From the NCBI RefSeq assembly GCF_031326345.1, contig NZ_CP133671.1, positions 2,108,001-2,172,000 on the forward strand: DNA of 64,000 nt, read 5' to 3'. This document shows positions 1-7,231 of the stretch, one piece after another. The notes beneath the pieces were generated by a model. It was not told the DNA's origin and ran no database searches. It saw only the letters and a list, made by a program, of their open reading frames with translations. Numbering within the stretch: the stretch's first letter is position 1; each line of letters starts with the position of its first letter. The position numbers were made by a program, and so were the translations under genes. This DNA is from Aureispira sp. CCB-E (GTDB lineage Bacteria; Bacteroidota; Bacteroidia; Chitinophagales; Saprospiraceae).

Positions 1-138
1 GATTTAAAAATTAAAGTTCATACTAGGATGAATGGTTTTGGACGTACTCAAGGTAGTATTGTTTTTAATTTGTGGGGACATTTTAAATGCAACTGGAAGG
101 TAACTTCTGGCGTCCAACTATTTTTATCTAGTGTATAA
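1..138 (+). CDS. 3' end of an unidentified gene (partial)
   Basis: The first frame is open from the left edge to a TAA at 136-138, giving 45 residues with alternating hydrophobic and polar positions and several aromatic residues, as in the last strands of a beta-barrel. No family is recognisable. An open frame of this length can occur by chance in AT-rich DNA, and a 64-codon frame on the opposite strand (48-242) overlaps it, so this is tentative. If real, it is the gene just left of the provirus, or an end gene of it. Confidence 0.3.
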   Translation, partial: DLKIKVHTRMNGFGRTQGSIVFNLWGHFKCNWKVTSGVQLFLSSV

Positions 139-216
139 AAATCCCATTTATTAATTTGTAAAGTTTCGATACCATGTAAAGCATGGCATGGCGAAGCTTT
201 GCCCAAAACCAAACAA
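139..216. promoter_or_regulatory. Palindrome-rich leader upstream of the first regulator gene
   Basis: This short stretch holds two small inverted repeats: CCATG/CATGG with a five-base loop near 170-185, and the near-palindrome GGCGAAGCTTTGCC at 190-203. Palindromes just upstream of a small DNA-binding protein gene are the usual layout of an autoregulatory operator, but no binding site can be proven from sequence. Confidence 0.25.
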
Positions 217-486
217 ATGCCAAGAAACACAGACAACGACACACAAAGATTTTACCAATACGTGTTGAATACCTTGTCAGCAGCTGATTTTAACACCTTA
301 CACGACCAACTCAGTTTGAGCAAACGCATGACAACAATTCGATTGCAAAAGCCAAATTTGATGGATAAAAATATGATTCAAAAACTAGCTAAAATACTGA
401 ATTATGATTTGGTAAAGCTAGTCCATGAATATGAGTTAGGATATGACATTCTAACTGTTCGAGAATATAATCAATTAGTCAACTAA
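217..486 (+). CDS. Small Cro/CI-like DNA-binding protein (putative)
   Basis: An 89-residue protein when started at the ATG at 217; the frame also opens at a TTG (199), but that lies inside a palindrome and is less likely. Residues about 27-60 have the spacing of an XRE-type helix-turn-helix: a helix, the turn near SLSKRM, then an IQKLAKILN helix. This family includes phage repressors and antirepressors. It sits 10 bp before a MerR/excisionase-like gene, and the pair is closed by a strong terminator at 847-876, so the two probably form the control operon of the provirus. The call rests on motif shape only. Confidence 0.5.
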   Translation: MPRNTDNDTQRFYQYVLNTLSAADFNTLHDQLSLSKRMTTIRLQKPNLMDKNMIQKLAKILNYDLVKLVHEYELGYDILTVREYNQLVN

Positions 487-496
487 ACGGGAATAT

Positions 497-763
497 ATGG
501 AGGAACTAGAAGCCGAAAATAGAAGATTAAGAGCATTACTGGAGAAGTTCGTAGAAGCAAACAGAATTCTTCAGGAAACACACGTCACAACAAAGGAAGC
601 AGCGACTTTTTTGGGCGTAGAACCTAGGACAATGCGGAAGTACAATGAAGATCAAAGAATCAATGGTCGAAAGTATCTGAAAGGAAACAAATTGTACTTC
701 TTGGTAAAGGAATTAAGAGAATTCCAAAAAAATAACCTAGTACATTCAGCGTATGTTGGATAA
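497..763 (+). CDS. MerR/excisionase-like helix-turn-helix protein
   Basis: An 88-residue protein with an N-terminal leucine-rich helix (about residues 1-28, probable coiled coil for dimerisation) and an HTH_17-type winged helix (about 32-80). The recognition region TTKEAATFLGVEPRTMRKY is typical, followed by the basic wing GRKYLKGNKLYF. Proteins of this type serve as excisionases, relaxosome accessory factors or small repressors. Its position at the left end beside another small regulator suits control of excision or early transcription, but no integrase lies nearby to pair with it. Confidence 0.65.
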   Translation: MEELEAENRRLRALLEKFVEANRILQETHVTTKEAATFLGVEPRTMRKYNEDQRINGRKYLKGNKLYFLVKELREFQKNNLVHSAYVG

Positions 764-846
764 AATAACTTGTAGGAGCTTGATCGCTCCTATGAGTTCA
801 AGGAAGCAAGTATGACTTGCGAGTTACGGCGACTTATATGCCGATT

Positions 847-876
847 GGGTGCGGCTCTGAGCGGCACCCTATTTTT
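847..876 (+). terminator. Rho-independent terminator of the regulator pair
   Basis: GGGTGCGGCTC and GAGCGGCACCC form an 11-bp stem with one mismatch around a single T, followed by TATTTTT. It closes the 217-763 unit. A weaker hairpin (AGGAGC/GCTCCT, 774-791) precedes it. The strong terminator also argues that the next gene starts at 904 rather than at the in-frame TTG at 817, which would place the hairpin inside coding sequence. Confidence 0.75.
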
Positions 877-903
877 AAACCATACATTATAACAAACACA
901 CAA

Positions 904-2397
904 ATGGTTGGAGAACCCCAATTAACAAAATTTCATGAATGGTCAATGTATGATCTATTGGACAGAAATGCAACCTTAGAAAAAGCCTACGACTTGATGG
1001 AAATCTATCAACGAAAATGGCTGCGCACACACAAACGAGGTGGCATGGTAGCCAGTGTTCACGATGTTTTACAAGCCATTCTTTCTATTCTGCCTCGTAC
1101 GATGGAGGACATGAAAAAAGAACAGCCCAATGTATTTGGATGGGCAGTATATAGCCAAGAGTTTTTCTGTTTTACGAACAACGAATACCTGGCTTCGATG
1201 GTCAATAAACAAGCGGCTCGACCGATTTTACAAATCAGTGGTCGCACGGTTCGAAATTGCATTAAAAAGCTCTTAGAAGCTCAAATTTTGACACAAAAGG
1301 TGAACTTTGTGCACACAGGAAAGAACTATCCAGAGCCGATGCATGAAGATCCTAACGGGCGAGGTTATTTCAAATTAGTTGTAAATAAAGACATCTTGGT
1401 TTGGGGCGAAACGATGGCAGAAGTGGCGGGAGAAGCGGCTCAATCGGACAGTCCTGGAACCCCGATAAATACTAATACTGTACCATCTTTTCCGCAGATG
1501 TATTCTATATTAGATAATAAGGATACATTAAAACAATATAAAACACCAGCTGCAATTGTGAATAAGGCTTCTGCTGTCGCAGAGCTGAATTCTTTGGCTA
1601 ATGAGGGTACAGAGCAAGGAAGCAAATTGAACTTGCCTACTGTTTCAACTAATTTGCCTGTTAATTTTGCGCCAAAAGTATTTATTCCGACCAAAACCAC
1701 GGATAAAGAAGAATTTTTTGCTCAACAACTGTTCGAACAAGCTCGAGTGGCACTTTGGGGCGGCAAAAACTTCAATGCGCTTCAACAAATACAAGCCATT
1801 GACTTTTTGAGATCCCACTTGAGACTAACTCGAGATTTTGTACAACACTTTAGAAAACAAAAGATTGAAGCCTTTAAAGATTCCGATTATTATCAAAAAC
1901 AAGGCAAAAACCCCAAACGTCAATGGAAGATATTAAACGAGTGGTTTGTCTCCAAACTTCCCCCAACAGAGCTGTCAGCGGTTCGAATAGTGGCCGAAGC
2001 GATCCAGAAACAGCGAGAAAATGGGCTAAAGAGAGGCTATTTGAACAAGCTTTATGCCCCCCAGTTCTATTTTACTTCAGAGAATTGGACCAAAGCCTTG
2101 GATTATTCCAAAGACGATTTTATGAAGCTGTACACCCAATTTGGTGCTCAAAATAGAAGCTTATCTTATTATCAAATGGTGATGGAACACATTCACAAAT
2201 CACATACCGCCACCTTACAGGCTCTAAAGGATGGAACAACGCCTCAATATGCAATGAATGTCACAGAAAAAGCCTGGAGAAAAATTAGAAGTCTAATTGC
2301 TCAAGCACCACCTGAAGTGAGCCAAGCTCAAAAAGACAAACTTATTCGAAAATTTAAAGACCGTTTACAACCAATTTTTTCCAATCAAATCTCTTAA
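904..2397 (+). CDS. Winged-helix protein, possible replication initiator
   Basis: Started at the ATG at 904, just after the terminator, this gives 497 residues; the frame remains open upstream to 817. Residues about 90-170 look like a winged helix: ISGRTVRNCIKKLLE as recognition helix, then a basic loop and a beta hairpin around GRGYFKLVVNKDILVW. A proline/serine/threonine-rich linker (about 175-265) leads to a long helical C-terminal half with many lysines and arginines. This layout recalls replisome organisers and Rep proteins of phages and plasmids. No polymerase, helicase or HUH motif is visible. It heads a tight run with 2401-2883 and 2880-3257. Confidence 0.45.
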   Translation: MVGEPQLTKFHEWSMYDLLDRNATLEKAYDLMEIYQRKWLRTHKRGGMVASVHDVLQAILSILPRTMEDMKKEQPNVFGWAVYSQEFFCFTNNEYLASMVNKQAARPILQISGRTVRNCIKKLLEAQILTQKVNFVHTGKNYPEPMHEDPNGRGYFKLVVNKDILVWGETMAEVAGEAAQSDSPGTPINTNTVPSFPQMYSILDNKDTLKQYKTPAAIVNKASAVAELNSLANEGTEQGSKLNLPTVSTNLPVNFAPKVFIPTKTTDKEEFFAQQLFEQARVALWGGKNFNALQQIQAIDFLRSHLRLTRDFVQHFRKQKIEAFKDSDYYQKQGKNPKRQWKILNEWFVSKLPPTELSAVRIVAEAIQKQRENGLKRGYLNKLYAPQFYFTSENWTKALDYSKDDFMKLYTQFGAQNRSLSYYQMVMEHIHKSHTATLQALKDGTTPQYAMNVTEKAWRKIRSLIAQAPPEVSQAQKDKLIRKFKDRLQPIFSNQIS

Positions 2398-2400
2398 GAC

Positions 2401-2883
2401 ATGCCAACAGTAAGCAACCAATTCAAACTAGGTCGAGATTCTTTGACCTACTTAGCGATTAAATACCCCCATCAAAAAGATGCTTTCAAACGCTATTCAA
2501 TGGATCATAAAACACCGAACAACCCACAACGAGGGATTAGCCGTTTGGAGCGAGTATTTTTACAACAAAAGCCTTTTGAATGGGCGGTTTTGTATGATAA
2601 TAAAACGGGCAAAATTTTGGCTTATTACCACCCAACAACAGGCACCGAACAACTCGATAAAACAAGGTATTACAAAGCCTTGGGGAGATCTTCTTTAAAA
2701 CTATACTTGATTTATACGGCTGCTTATAGACGGCGAACAGGTCGTACCAAAGGCTTGAGTATCTCGATTGATTCAATAGAAGAAGTTGCTCAATATTGGA
2801 ATCAAGACGTAGAGCGGATTATGGTCTACCAAAATGGACAACACACGCATAATTTTATCAAAGGACAATTTTTTAGAGTATGA
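2401..2883 (+). CDS. Unknown basic protein of the replication-side operon
   Basis: A 160-residue protein, lysine- and arginine-rich (for example AAYRRRTGRTKG near 106-117), with no signal peptide or membrane segment. It starts three bases after the stop of the 904-2397 gene and overlaps the next gene by an ATGA, so it is translated in the same operon. I do not recognise a family. The basic character and neighbours suggest a nucleic-acid-linked early function, but that is inference. Confidence 0.7.
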   Translation: MPTVSNQFKLGRDSLTYLAIKYPHQKDAFKRYSMDHKTPNNPQRGISRLERVFLQQKPFEWAVLYDNKTGKILAYYHPTTGTEQLDKTRYYKALGRSSLKLYLIYTAAYRRRTGRTKGLSISIDSIEEVAQYWNQDVERIMVYQNGQHTHNFIKGQFFRV

Positions 2884-3257
2884 CCTATTATCAAGCCATT
2901 GAGCAGATCCAAGTACTTACGATTCCGATTCAATTGAGTTTAAAGGATTGGGTTTTCTTGGCAAAAATGCTGCTCCCCTTCTCTGCTCCAGAGCCTTTGG
3001 ATGATTTTATACAAAAAGGTTGGAGAGCTGCCTTGATTCAGATTATTATCAAAATCAGCAAACGACAGGAGAAACACTGGCAAAACGAAGAACGAAAGTA
3101 TACAATTTCACTCACACCTACTGAAAAGTATGCTTTGGAAGAGCTGCTTTACAACGACGACCCAAGTGATCTTTATTTAAGGACGATCTTCTACGAAATC
3201 AAAGTACAATTGGAACATTTTGACCACCATAAAAAAAGGATCCCTAGCGGCAACTAG
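2880..3257 (+). CDS. Unknown 125-aa protein
   Basis: Begins in an ATGA overlap with the previous stop, so it is the third gene of a translationally coupled run. The protein is largely helical by composition, with an aromatic hydrophobic patch near residues 22-34 that is too short for a clear membrane segment. Its stop codon lies within the right side of a hairpin (3241-3260). No family recognised. Confidence 0.65.
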   Translation: MTYYQAIEQIQVLTIPIQLSLKDWVFLAKMLLPFSAPEPLDDFIQKGWRAALIQIIIKISKRQEKHWQNEERKYTISLTPTEKYALEELLYNDDPSDLYLRTIFYEIKVQLEHFDHHKKRIPSGN

Positions 3258-3260
3258 GGA
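3241..3260 (+). terminator. Hairpin overlapping the stop of the 2880-3257 gene
   Basis: TCCCTAG (3241-3247) and CTAGGGA (3254-3260) pair perfectly around a six-base loop. Only a weak pyrimidine tract follows, so it may be a weak terminator, an mRNA processing site or a 3' end stabiliser. The next gene starts 33 bp later. Confidence 0.35.
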
Positions 3261-3293
3261 CCCTCTTAGACAAATTCTTAAAAAAACAAATTT

Positions 3294-4418
3294 ATGACAT
3301 CTTTTGCAGAAAATCCACACAACAAGCAGCGTAAAGTTCAAAATTACGCCATTTTCAATTGGTCTTTAAACAAGACATTAGAACAGAAATTTGAACACAA
3401 AAACTTTGCCCATCGTTTTGCTTGGGCAAATCGAGCCTTTTTAGGCATGGGCATGATTGCACAGCTGGCAAGTTTAACGACAGCATTTACCATGCTTTCT
3501 TATCTATTTCTCAACATTCATTGGGTGATTCGAATCGCTTGCTCCATTGCTTTGGTGGTTATGATTGAGGTCATCAAACGAGAATCAACCGATGATGTGA
3601 TGAAGGGCTTGTTTCAGTACAAAGAGGTAGAACGTTTTTCTGCTCTCTTGGCAATCGTAGCGGTTGGAGCAAGTATTTACATTTCGATAGAAGGCGCTAA
3701 AATTCTCCCTTCCCTACTGGTCGAAGAAGCGACTCCTCAAGCACCTGCTTTAAAATCTTCTGAAGGGATTATTTCTGACTATGATAATCGAATGGCAGCG
3801 CTCGAGATGCAACGGGATAATTTTCGGAATACTAGGTTGTACAAAGGGCGTTTGGCTCGAAAGGATTCTAAAGTGGTGCAAGAATACAATGAAAAGATTG
3901 AAGCGACTCAAGCACAAAAAGACGCTGCTCTAGCGGCTCTTTTACTCGAGAACCAAGTCATCGAACAAAAGGCATTGGAGGATTTTGAATCTAGGAAATC
4001 TACCATGACTTTGGAGCGAGAAAAATTGAGTACACAATTGGTTCGAGCAGCCATTGGTTTTGAGTTGTTGTTTCTACTTTCGATGGGCTTTTCTTGGTGG
4101 TATTATACCGAATGTGAGAAGGAGAAAAAGGAAGGGAATATTGCTCAAGTAGCAGCTGCTTATACTCCTTCTTCGGTTCAAGAGGAAGAAAAAATCCAAG
4201 TTCCAGAAGATGCTCATCAAGCTCCTAGCATCAATAAAATAGGCTTCATTAATTATGAAGAAGTGGAACAAAAACAACTTCAAGAAATAGAAAAAGTGAA
4301 GAAGGAATATACTCGTATTTGCCCTCAATGTGGTACGGGTTTTATTCACAAATCCCACAATCATACTTATTGTACTCGTAGCTGTATGCTTGAGGCTCGA
4401 GAACAACGAGCAGAATGA
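3294..4418 (+). CDS. Multi-pass membrane protein with coiled coil and C-terminal zinc ribbon
   Basis: A 374-residue protein. Hydrophobic segments lie near residues 50-72, 76-93, 115-134 and 250-268. Between the third and fourth is a long, strongly charged alpha-helical stretch (about 155-245, many E, K, Q and A) that should form a coiled coil. The C-terminus carries four cysteines (C343, C346, C360, C364) in a CPxC...CTRSC arrangement with intervening histidines, a likely zinc-binding knuckle. No family recognised. In a membrane-containing virus it could be an early membrane-remodelling or DNA-anchoring protein, but that is inference. Confidence 0.7.
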   Translation: MTSFAENPHNKQRKVQNYAIFNWSLNKTLEQKFEHKNFAHRFAWANRAFLGMGMIAQLASLTTAFTMLSYLFLNIHWVIRIACSIALVVMIEVIKRESTDDVMKGLFQYKEVERFSALLAIVAVGASIYISIEGAKILPSLLVEEATPQAPALKSSEGIISDYDNRMAALEMQRDNFRNTRLYKGRLARKDSKVVQEYNEKIEATQAQKDAALAALLLENQVIEQKALEDFESRKSTMTLEREKLSTQLVRAAIGFELLFLLSMGFSWWYYTECEKEKKEGNIAQVAAAYTPSSVQEEEKIQVPEDAHQAPSINKIGFINYEEVEQKQLQEIEKVKKEYTRICPQCGTGFIHKSHNHTYCTRSCMLEAREQRAE

Positions 4419-4441
4419 GAAGCCCTATTTTACGAAGAATT

Positions 4442-4622
4442 ACTGCAGTAGTAAAACACCAAACTGCTGCAGTAAAATAAATGATATTATTTTATTCAAA
4501 CACCGATAAACACTAGTGTACTGCAGCAGTAAAAAAAATACTGCTGCAGTAAAAAACTATCTTTTATGGTCAAACAAAACGATGTTTCTATACTGCAGCA
4601 GTTGCTTAAAAAACTGCAGCAG
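4442..4622. repeat. Six phased copies of a CTGCWGCAG palindrome (iteron/operator-like)
   Basis: ACTGC(A/T)GCAGT-like copies start at 4442 (short form ACTGCAGT), 4463, 4520, 4540, 4592 and 4613. They form three pairs with 21, 20 and 21 bp start-to-start spacing, and the pairs are about 50-57 bp apart, so all lie near whole helical turns. Four copies are intergenic and end in a run of A; the last pair lies inside the start of the 4566-4787 gene, where it encodes LQQ. Phased repeats like these are typical of replication iterons, partition sites or cooperative operators. Confidence 0.6.
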
Positions 4623-4787
4623 AAATTAGAAAAAGAACAGCAAAAATTAACTCAAATGAAAGGAAGTAAGAATCCTTTACAATTGCTTTGTCAAGAACAA
4701 CAAATTTGCTTGTTAAAAACAAAAATTAAAAGTACTCAAACTTATTTGCAGCAGTTGAGCCTCAAAGCCTCCTCAGCAAAAATATAG
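4566..4787 (+). CDS. Small coiled-coil protein
   Basis: A 73-residue protein made almost entirely of Q, K, L and E in heptad-like order (LQQLLKKLQQKLEKEQQKL near 10-28, and again near 55-66), so a helical coiled coil. Two of the CTGCAGCAG repeats lie in its first 60 bases, so it may bind or be controlled by the repeat cluster upstream. A strong terminator follows. No family recognised. Confidence 0.55.
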   Translation: MVKQNDVSILQQLLKKLQQKLEKEQQKLTQMKGSKNPLQLLCQEQQICLLKTKIKSTQTYLQQLSLKASSAKI

Positions 4788-4809
4788 AAAAAATCAACCT
4801 TTAAAATTT

Positions 4810-4837
4810 ACGCCATTAGTTTCTAGTGGCGTTTTTT
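4810..4837 (+). terminator. Rho-independent terminator after the coiled-coil gene
   Basis: ACGCCATTAG and CTAGTGGCGT form a 10-bp stem (one G-T pair) around TTT, followed by six T. It closes the transcript that contains the 4566-4787 gene. Confidence 0.8.
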
Positions 4838-4907
4838 ATTGCCTTGTTTTTTGCATTCAAAGTCCGTATTTTAGGGGCTTTCATTCTTTCATCAAATCTA
4901 AAAACAC

Positions 4908-5036
4908 ATGAAAAAACTAAAAAAAACCAGAGCTAAATTACACCCTGACGAGCAGATTGTTGGACGAGGGGTTCCCTTATCCATGCTCAACCAAAAGAAA
5001 CTAAAACGATTAGGAAAACTTAAAAAAAGACGCTAA
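4908..5036 (+). CDS. 42-aa highly basic peptide
   Basis: ATG at 4908 to TAA at 5034-5036, three bases before the next start. About 18 of 42 residues are lysine or arginine, with a single HPDEQ acidic patch. This composition suits a DNA- or RNA-binding peptide such as a condensing protein of a virion. Its close coupling to the metalloprotein gene supports it being real, though it is short and unrecognised. Confidence 0.5.
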   Translation: MKKLKKTRAKLHPDEQIVGRGVPLSMLNQKKLKRLGKLKKRR

Positions 5037-5039
5037 ACC

Positions 5040-5945
5040 ATGAAAATTGTAGATACCTTAAGTCCCGAGGGAGGCTCTAGAGCCGAACGATGGTGGGAAG
5101 ATCAAGGTTTTGTAGAATTGTATCAATTCTTTCGAAAAGGAGCGATGGAAAAACGCTTTTATGACAAGCTCAAAGATGTTCGAACGGTGCACGAAGTCTT
5201 TCAATTGAGGGGCTATCAGTTTGGTAACTGGGTGACGCATGAAGACCGTTTTAATTATTTGGCTGCTCTAGGCATTTGTTTGTATGACTTAAATCGAGTG
5301 TTGCGATTCAAAGGAAACAACCTTGGTTTGGACAAAACTTTGGGCATTGCCTTTGGAGCTCGAGGGGTAAAGGGAGCTTTAGCCCATTATGAACCCTCTA
5401 CCAATATTATCAATCTCACTCGTTACTACGAAGAGAACCGTTTTGATGAACCTACCGAGAAAAAAGTCCGCTTTGTCTTTTCGGGCGGTGTGGGATCCTT
5501 TGCACATGAGTATGGTCATTTCCTGGATTACTTTTTTGGTGCTCGAATAGAAAACCATCCCAAAATCTATGCGCTATCCGATGGTCGCTCGACAGATCCT
5601 AGACGCATCAATTACGATGCCTCTAAAATGCCCATGCGTTACTGGATGGAGGAGATTCTAGAAAAGGCGTATTGGGACAAGAGCAAAACAGCGGATTCTA
5701 GTTATGTGAGACGTATTCGAAAAGCAATTCCTAAACAATATCTAGATTACTTCTTGAGAAGAAATGAAATCTTTGCTCGGCTTTTTGAGCAGTATGTTGG
5801 TTACAAACTCCAAGAGATGAAGATTCAAAATATCTTTTTGACCAAAACGAAGTACCATGCTATCCAATATATGACACCTACTGAGTTAAAAACAGTGGTG
5901 CCTTTGTTTGATAAGTTGCTACTGCAGATGCGGAAACATTTTTAG
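5040..5945 (+). CDS. LPD1-type metalloprotein (putative zinc peptidase of phage polyvalent proteins)
   Basis: A 301-residue protein. Residues about 98-127 carry the LGIAFGARGVKGALAHYEP...INLTR block and 153-164 the motif FAHEYGHFLDYF, with HEYGH (156-160) as an HExxH zinc site. A later NEIFARLFEQYVGY segment completes the pattern of the large-polyvalent-protein domain 1 seen in phage and plasmid polyvalent proteins. In that family the domain is usually a small part of a giant protein delivered with phage or conjugative DNA; here it stands alone. It may be injected with the genome or protect it early in infection, by inference. It follows the small basic peptide by three bases. Confidence 0.75.
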   Translation: MKIVDTLSPEGGSRAERWWEDQGFVELYQFFRKGAMEKRFYDKLKDVRTVHEVFQLRGYQFGNWVTHEDRFNYLAALGICLYDLNRVLRFKGNNLGLDKTLGIAFGARGVKGALAHYEPSTNIINLTRYYEENRFDEPTEKKVRFVFSGGVGSFAHEYGHFLDYFFGARIENHPKIYALSDGRSTDPRRINYDASKMPMRYWMEEILEKAYWDKSKTADSSYVRRIRKAIPKQYLDYFLRRNEIFARLFEQYVGYKLQEMKIQNIFLTKTKYHAIQYMTPTELKTVVPLFDKLLLQMRKHF

Positions 5946-6095
5946 AGGGCTTCCCATTTTAGGTTCTATTTTCAAAATAGAATAAATTATAATATAATTA
6001 AATATATAAAACCCTTATTATTAAATATTTTTATTTCTTGGCATTGCTTTGGCATTTATAGTAAGTGTATCAAAAGTGATCATAACTAACTACTA

Positions 6096-6608
6096 ATAAA
6101 TTTGGGTTTTAATTACTGCGTGAGTGCGCAAGCGCAGTTGGGGTGATTTAGGACTTGTACGAATGGGAACCTGCAAAGCTCATGGAGCGAAGCGGAATAA
6201 TACGTACAAGTCCAATCTTTCACCACTAAACCTTCTAAAGATAAATTTGGGTTTTAATTGGGGTGATTTAAGGACTTGCATGAATGGGAATACATGCAAG
6301 TTCAATCTTCAACTACTAAACCTTCTATAAGATAAATTTGGGTTTTAATTGGGGTGATTTAAGGACTTGCATGAATGGGAATACATGCAAGTCCAATCTT
6401 CAACTACTAAACCTTCTAAAGATAAATTTGGGTTTTAATTGGGGTGATTTAGGACTTGTACGAATGGGAATACGTACAAGTCCAATCTTCAACTACTAAA
6501 CCTTCTAAAGATAAATTTGGGTTTTAATTACTGCGTGAGTGTGCAAGCGCAGTTGGGGTGATTTAGACCTTACATGGATGGGAATACATGTAAGGTCTTT
6601 TCTTTTTT
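6096..6608 (+). repeat. Five tandem ~90-bp units, each with a long conserved hairpin
   Basis: Units start at 6096, 6241, 6332, 6422 and 6511 with ATAAATTTGGGTTTTAATT, then GGGGTGATTTA, a hairpin, and AATCTTCAACTACTAAACCTTCT. Stems: 6151-6161/6203-6213, 6272-6282/6293-6303, 6363-6373/6384-6394, 6452-6462/6473-6483 and 6565-6576/6587-6598. Stem bases change between units (GTACG/CGTAC, GCATG/CATGC, TTACATG/CATGTAA) but pairing is kept, and the 10-base loop AATGGGAATA is nearly constant. Units 1 and 5 carry an extra 25-base hairpin (ACTGCG/CGCAGT); unit 1 also has a 31-base insert in the loop (6170-6200). Stem changes that keep pairing point to a structured RNA or a folded single-stranded DNA site. 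Confidence 0.85.
6565..6608 (+). terminator. Last hairpin of the array, with a T-tract
   Basis: AGACCTTACATG and CATGTAAGGTCT pair perfectly over 12 bp and are followed by TTTCTTTTTT. Only this fifth unit has the T-tract, so it probably ends a transcript running through the whole array on the + strand. Confidence 0.7.
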
Positions 6609-6745
6609 AATCCCCAAACAATAATATCAACCAACCTCCAAATATACGCCACAAAATTCCCCTGCCTGAGCAACAAAACTTTCCAATCCCAAGCACATAC
6701 AATACTTTTACAGATATAAAATATTCTATTCTAAAAAAGTAACGT

Positions 6746-7015
6746 ATGAAAAAACAACAACTGGGCAATGCCCAAACCGACCATCCACAACCGATTGACA
6801 AAACAATTGTGATAGGCTTAATTGAAGCACAAATCCAAAAACTAGAAGCCCACGAAATTCGCATTCTCAACAACGGCATTTTTGAAGACGATTGGCTGGA
6901 GACAGACGAAAACCAAGCGATGGCAGATAACTTTTCTTTAGCAGCACATGCCACCAATGCCACCCTCATTATGGAGTTAAAATCCTTGTGCAAAAAAATC
7001 CAACAACTGACTTAA
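6746..7015 (+). CDS. Small helical protein of unknown role
   Basis: An 89-residue, mostly helical protein without signal peptide or membrane segment. A longer frame on the opposite strand (6607-6993) overlaps it, but every other gene of the element is on the + strand and this product has normal soluble-protein composition. A helix-loop-helix with EAQIQKLEAHEIRIL near 27-41 is the only visible feature. No family recognised. Confidence 0.5.
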   Translation: MKKQQLGNAQTDHPQPIDKTIVIGLIEAQIQKLEAHEIRILNNGIFEDDWLETDENQAMADNFSLAAHATNATLIMELKSLCKKIQQLT

Positions 7016-7231
7016 AAAACGATTTTCAAACTAACGTAGAAACTGGATTAGAAACTGCTCAGAAACTGGCTAGAAATTAACAAAAACTGCGTCTACTGGC
7101 TCTACTAGCACAAAAACTGATTTTCAAACTGCCTAGAAATTAAGCAGAAATTAGCTAGAAACTGCTCAGAAATTAAACAGAAACTGCCATAGAAACTACT
7201 AAAAATTATTACAAAAATAACCTCAAAAAAA
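7016..7231 (+). pseudogene. Decayed repeats of the N-terminal segment of the next gene
   Basis: This stretch is built of degenerate AGAAACTG-type repeats. In one frame, bases from 7081 read TKTASTGSTSTKTDFQTA followed by a stop, matching residues 52-66 of the 7232-8167 product (TKTASTDSTGTKTDF). An earlier copy (about 7017-7080) reads DFQTNVETGLETA, again like the gene's TDFSEVETAAETA. The block is therefore two or more decayed tandem duplications of a repetitive acidic coding region. Confidence 0.6.

Noticed and set aside
48-242. 64-codon - strand frame with a hydrophobic N-terminus
   Set aside because: Overlaps the palindromic leader and the first + strand gene; the later residues show no domain pattern.
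817-903. Upstream extension of the winged-helix gene to a TTG at 817
   Set aside because: It would place an 11-bp-stem terminator with T-tract inside the coding sequence; the ATG at 904 directly follows it.
4442-4622. CRISPR-like repeats
   Set aside because: The repeat is only 9-11 bp, palindromic, and partly coding; spacing is helical rather than spacer-like.
6096-6608. CRISPR array or integron attC cassettes
   Set aside because: Units are about 90 bp and near-identical throughout, with no unique spacers, no cas genes and no integron integrase or cassette genes between the repeats.
6607-6993. 128-codon frame on the - strand
   Set aside because: Opposes the direction of all other genes in the element, overlaps a plausible + strand gene (6746-7015) and has cysteine- and tryptophan-rich composition typical of antisense frames.
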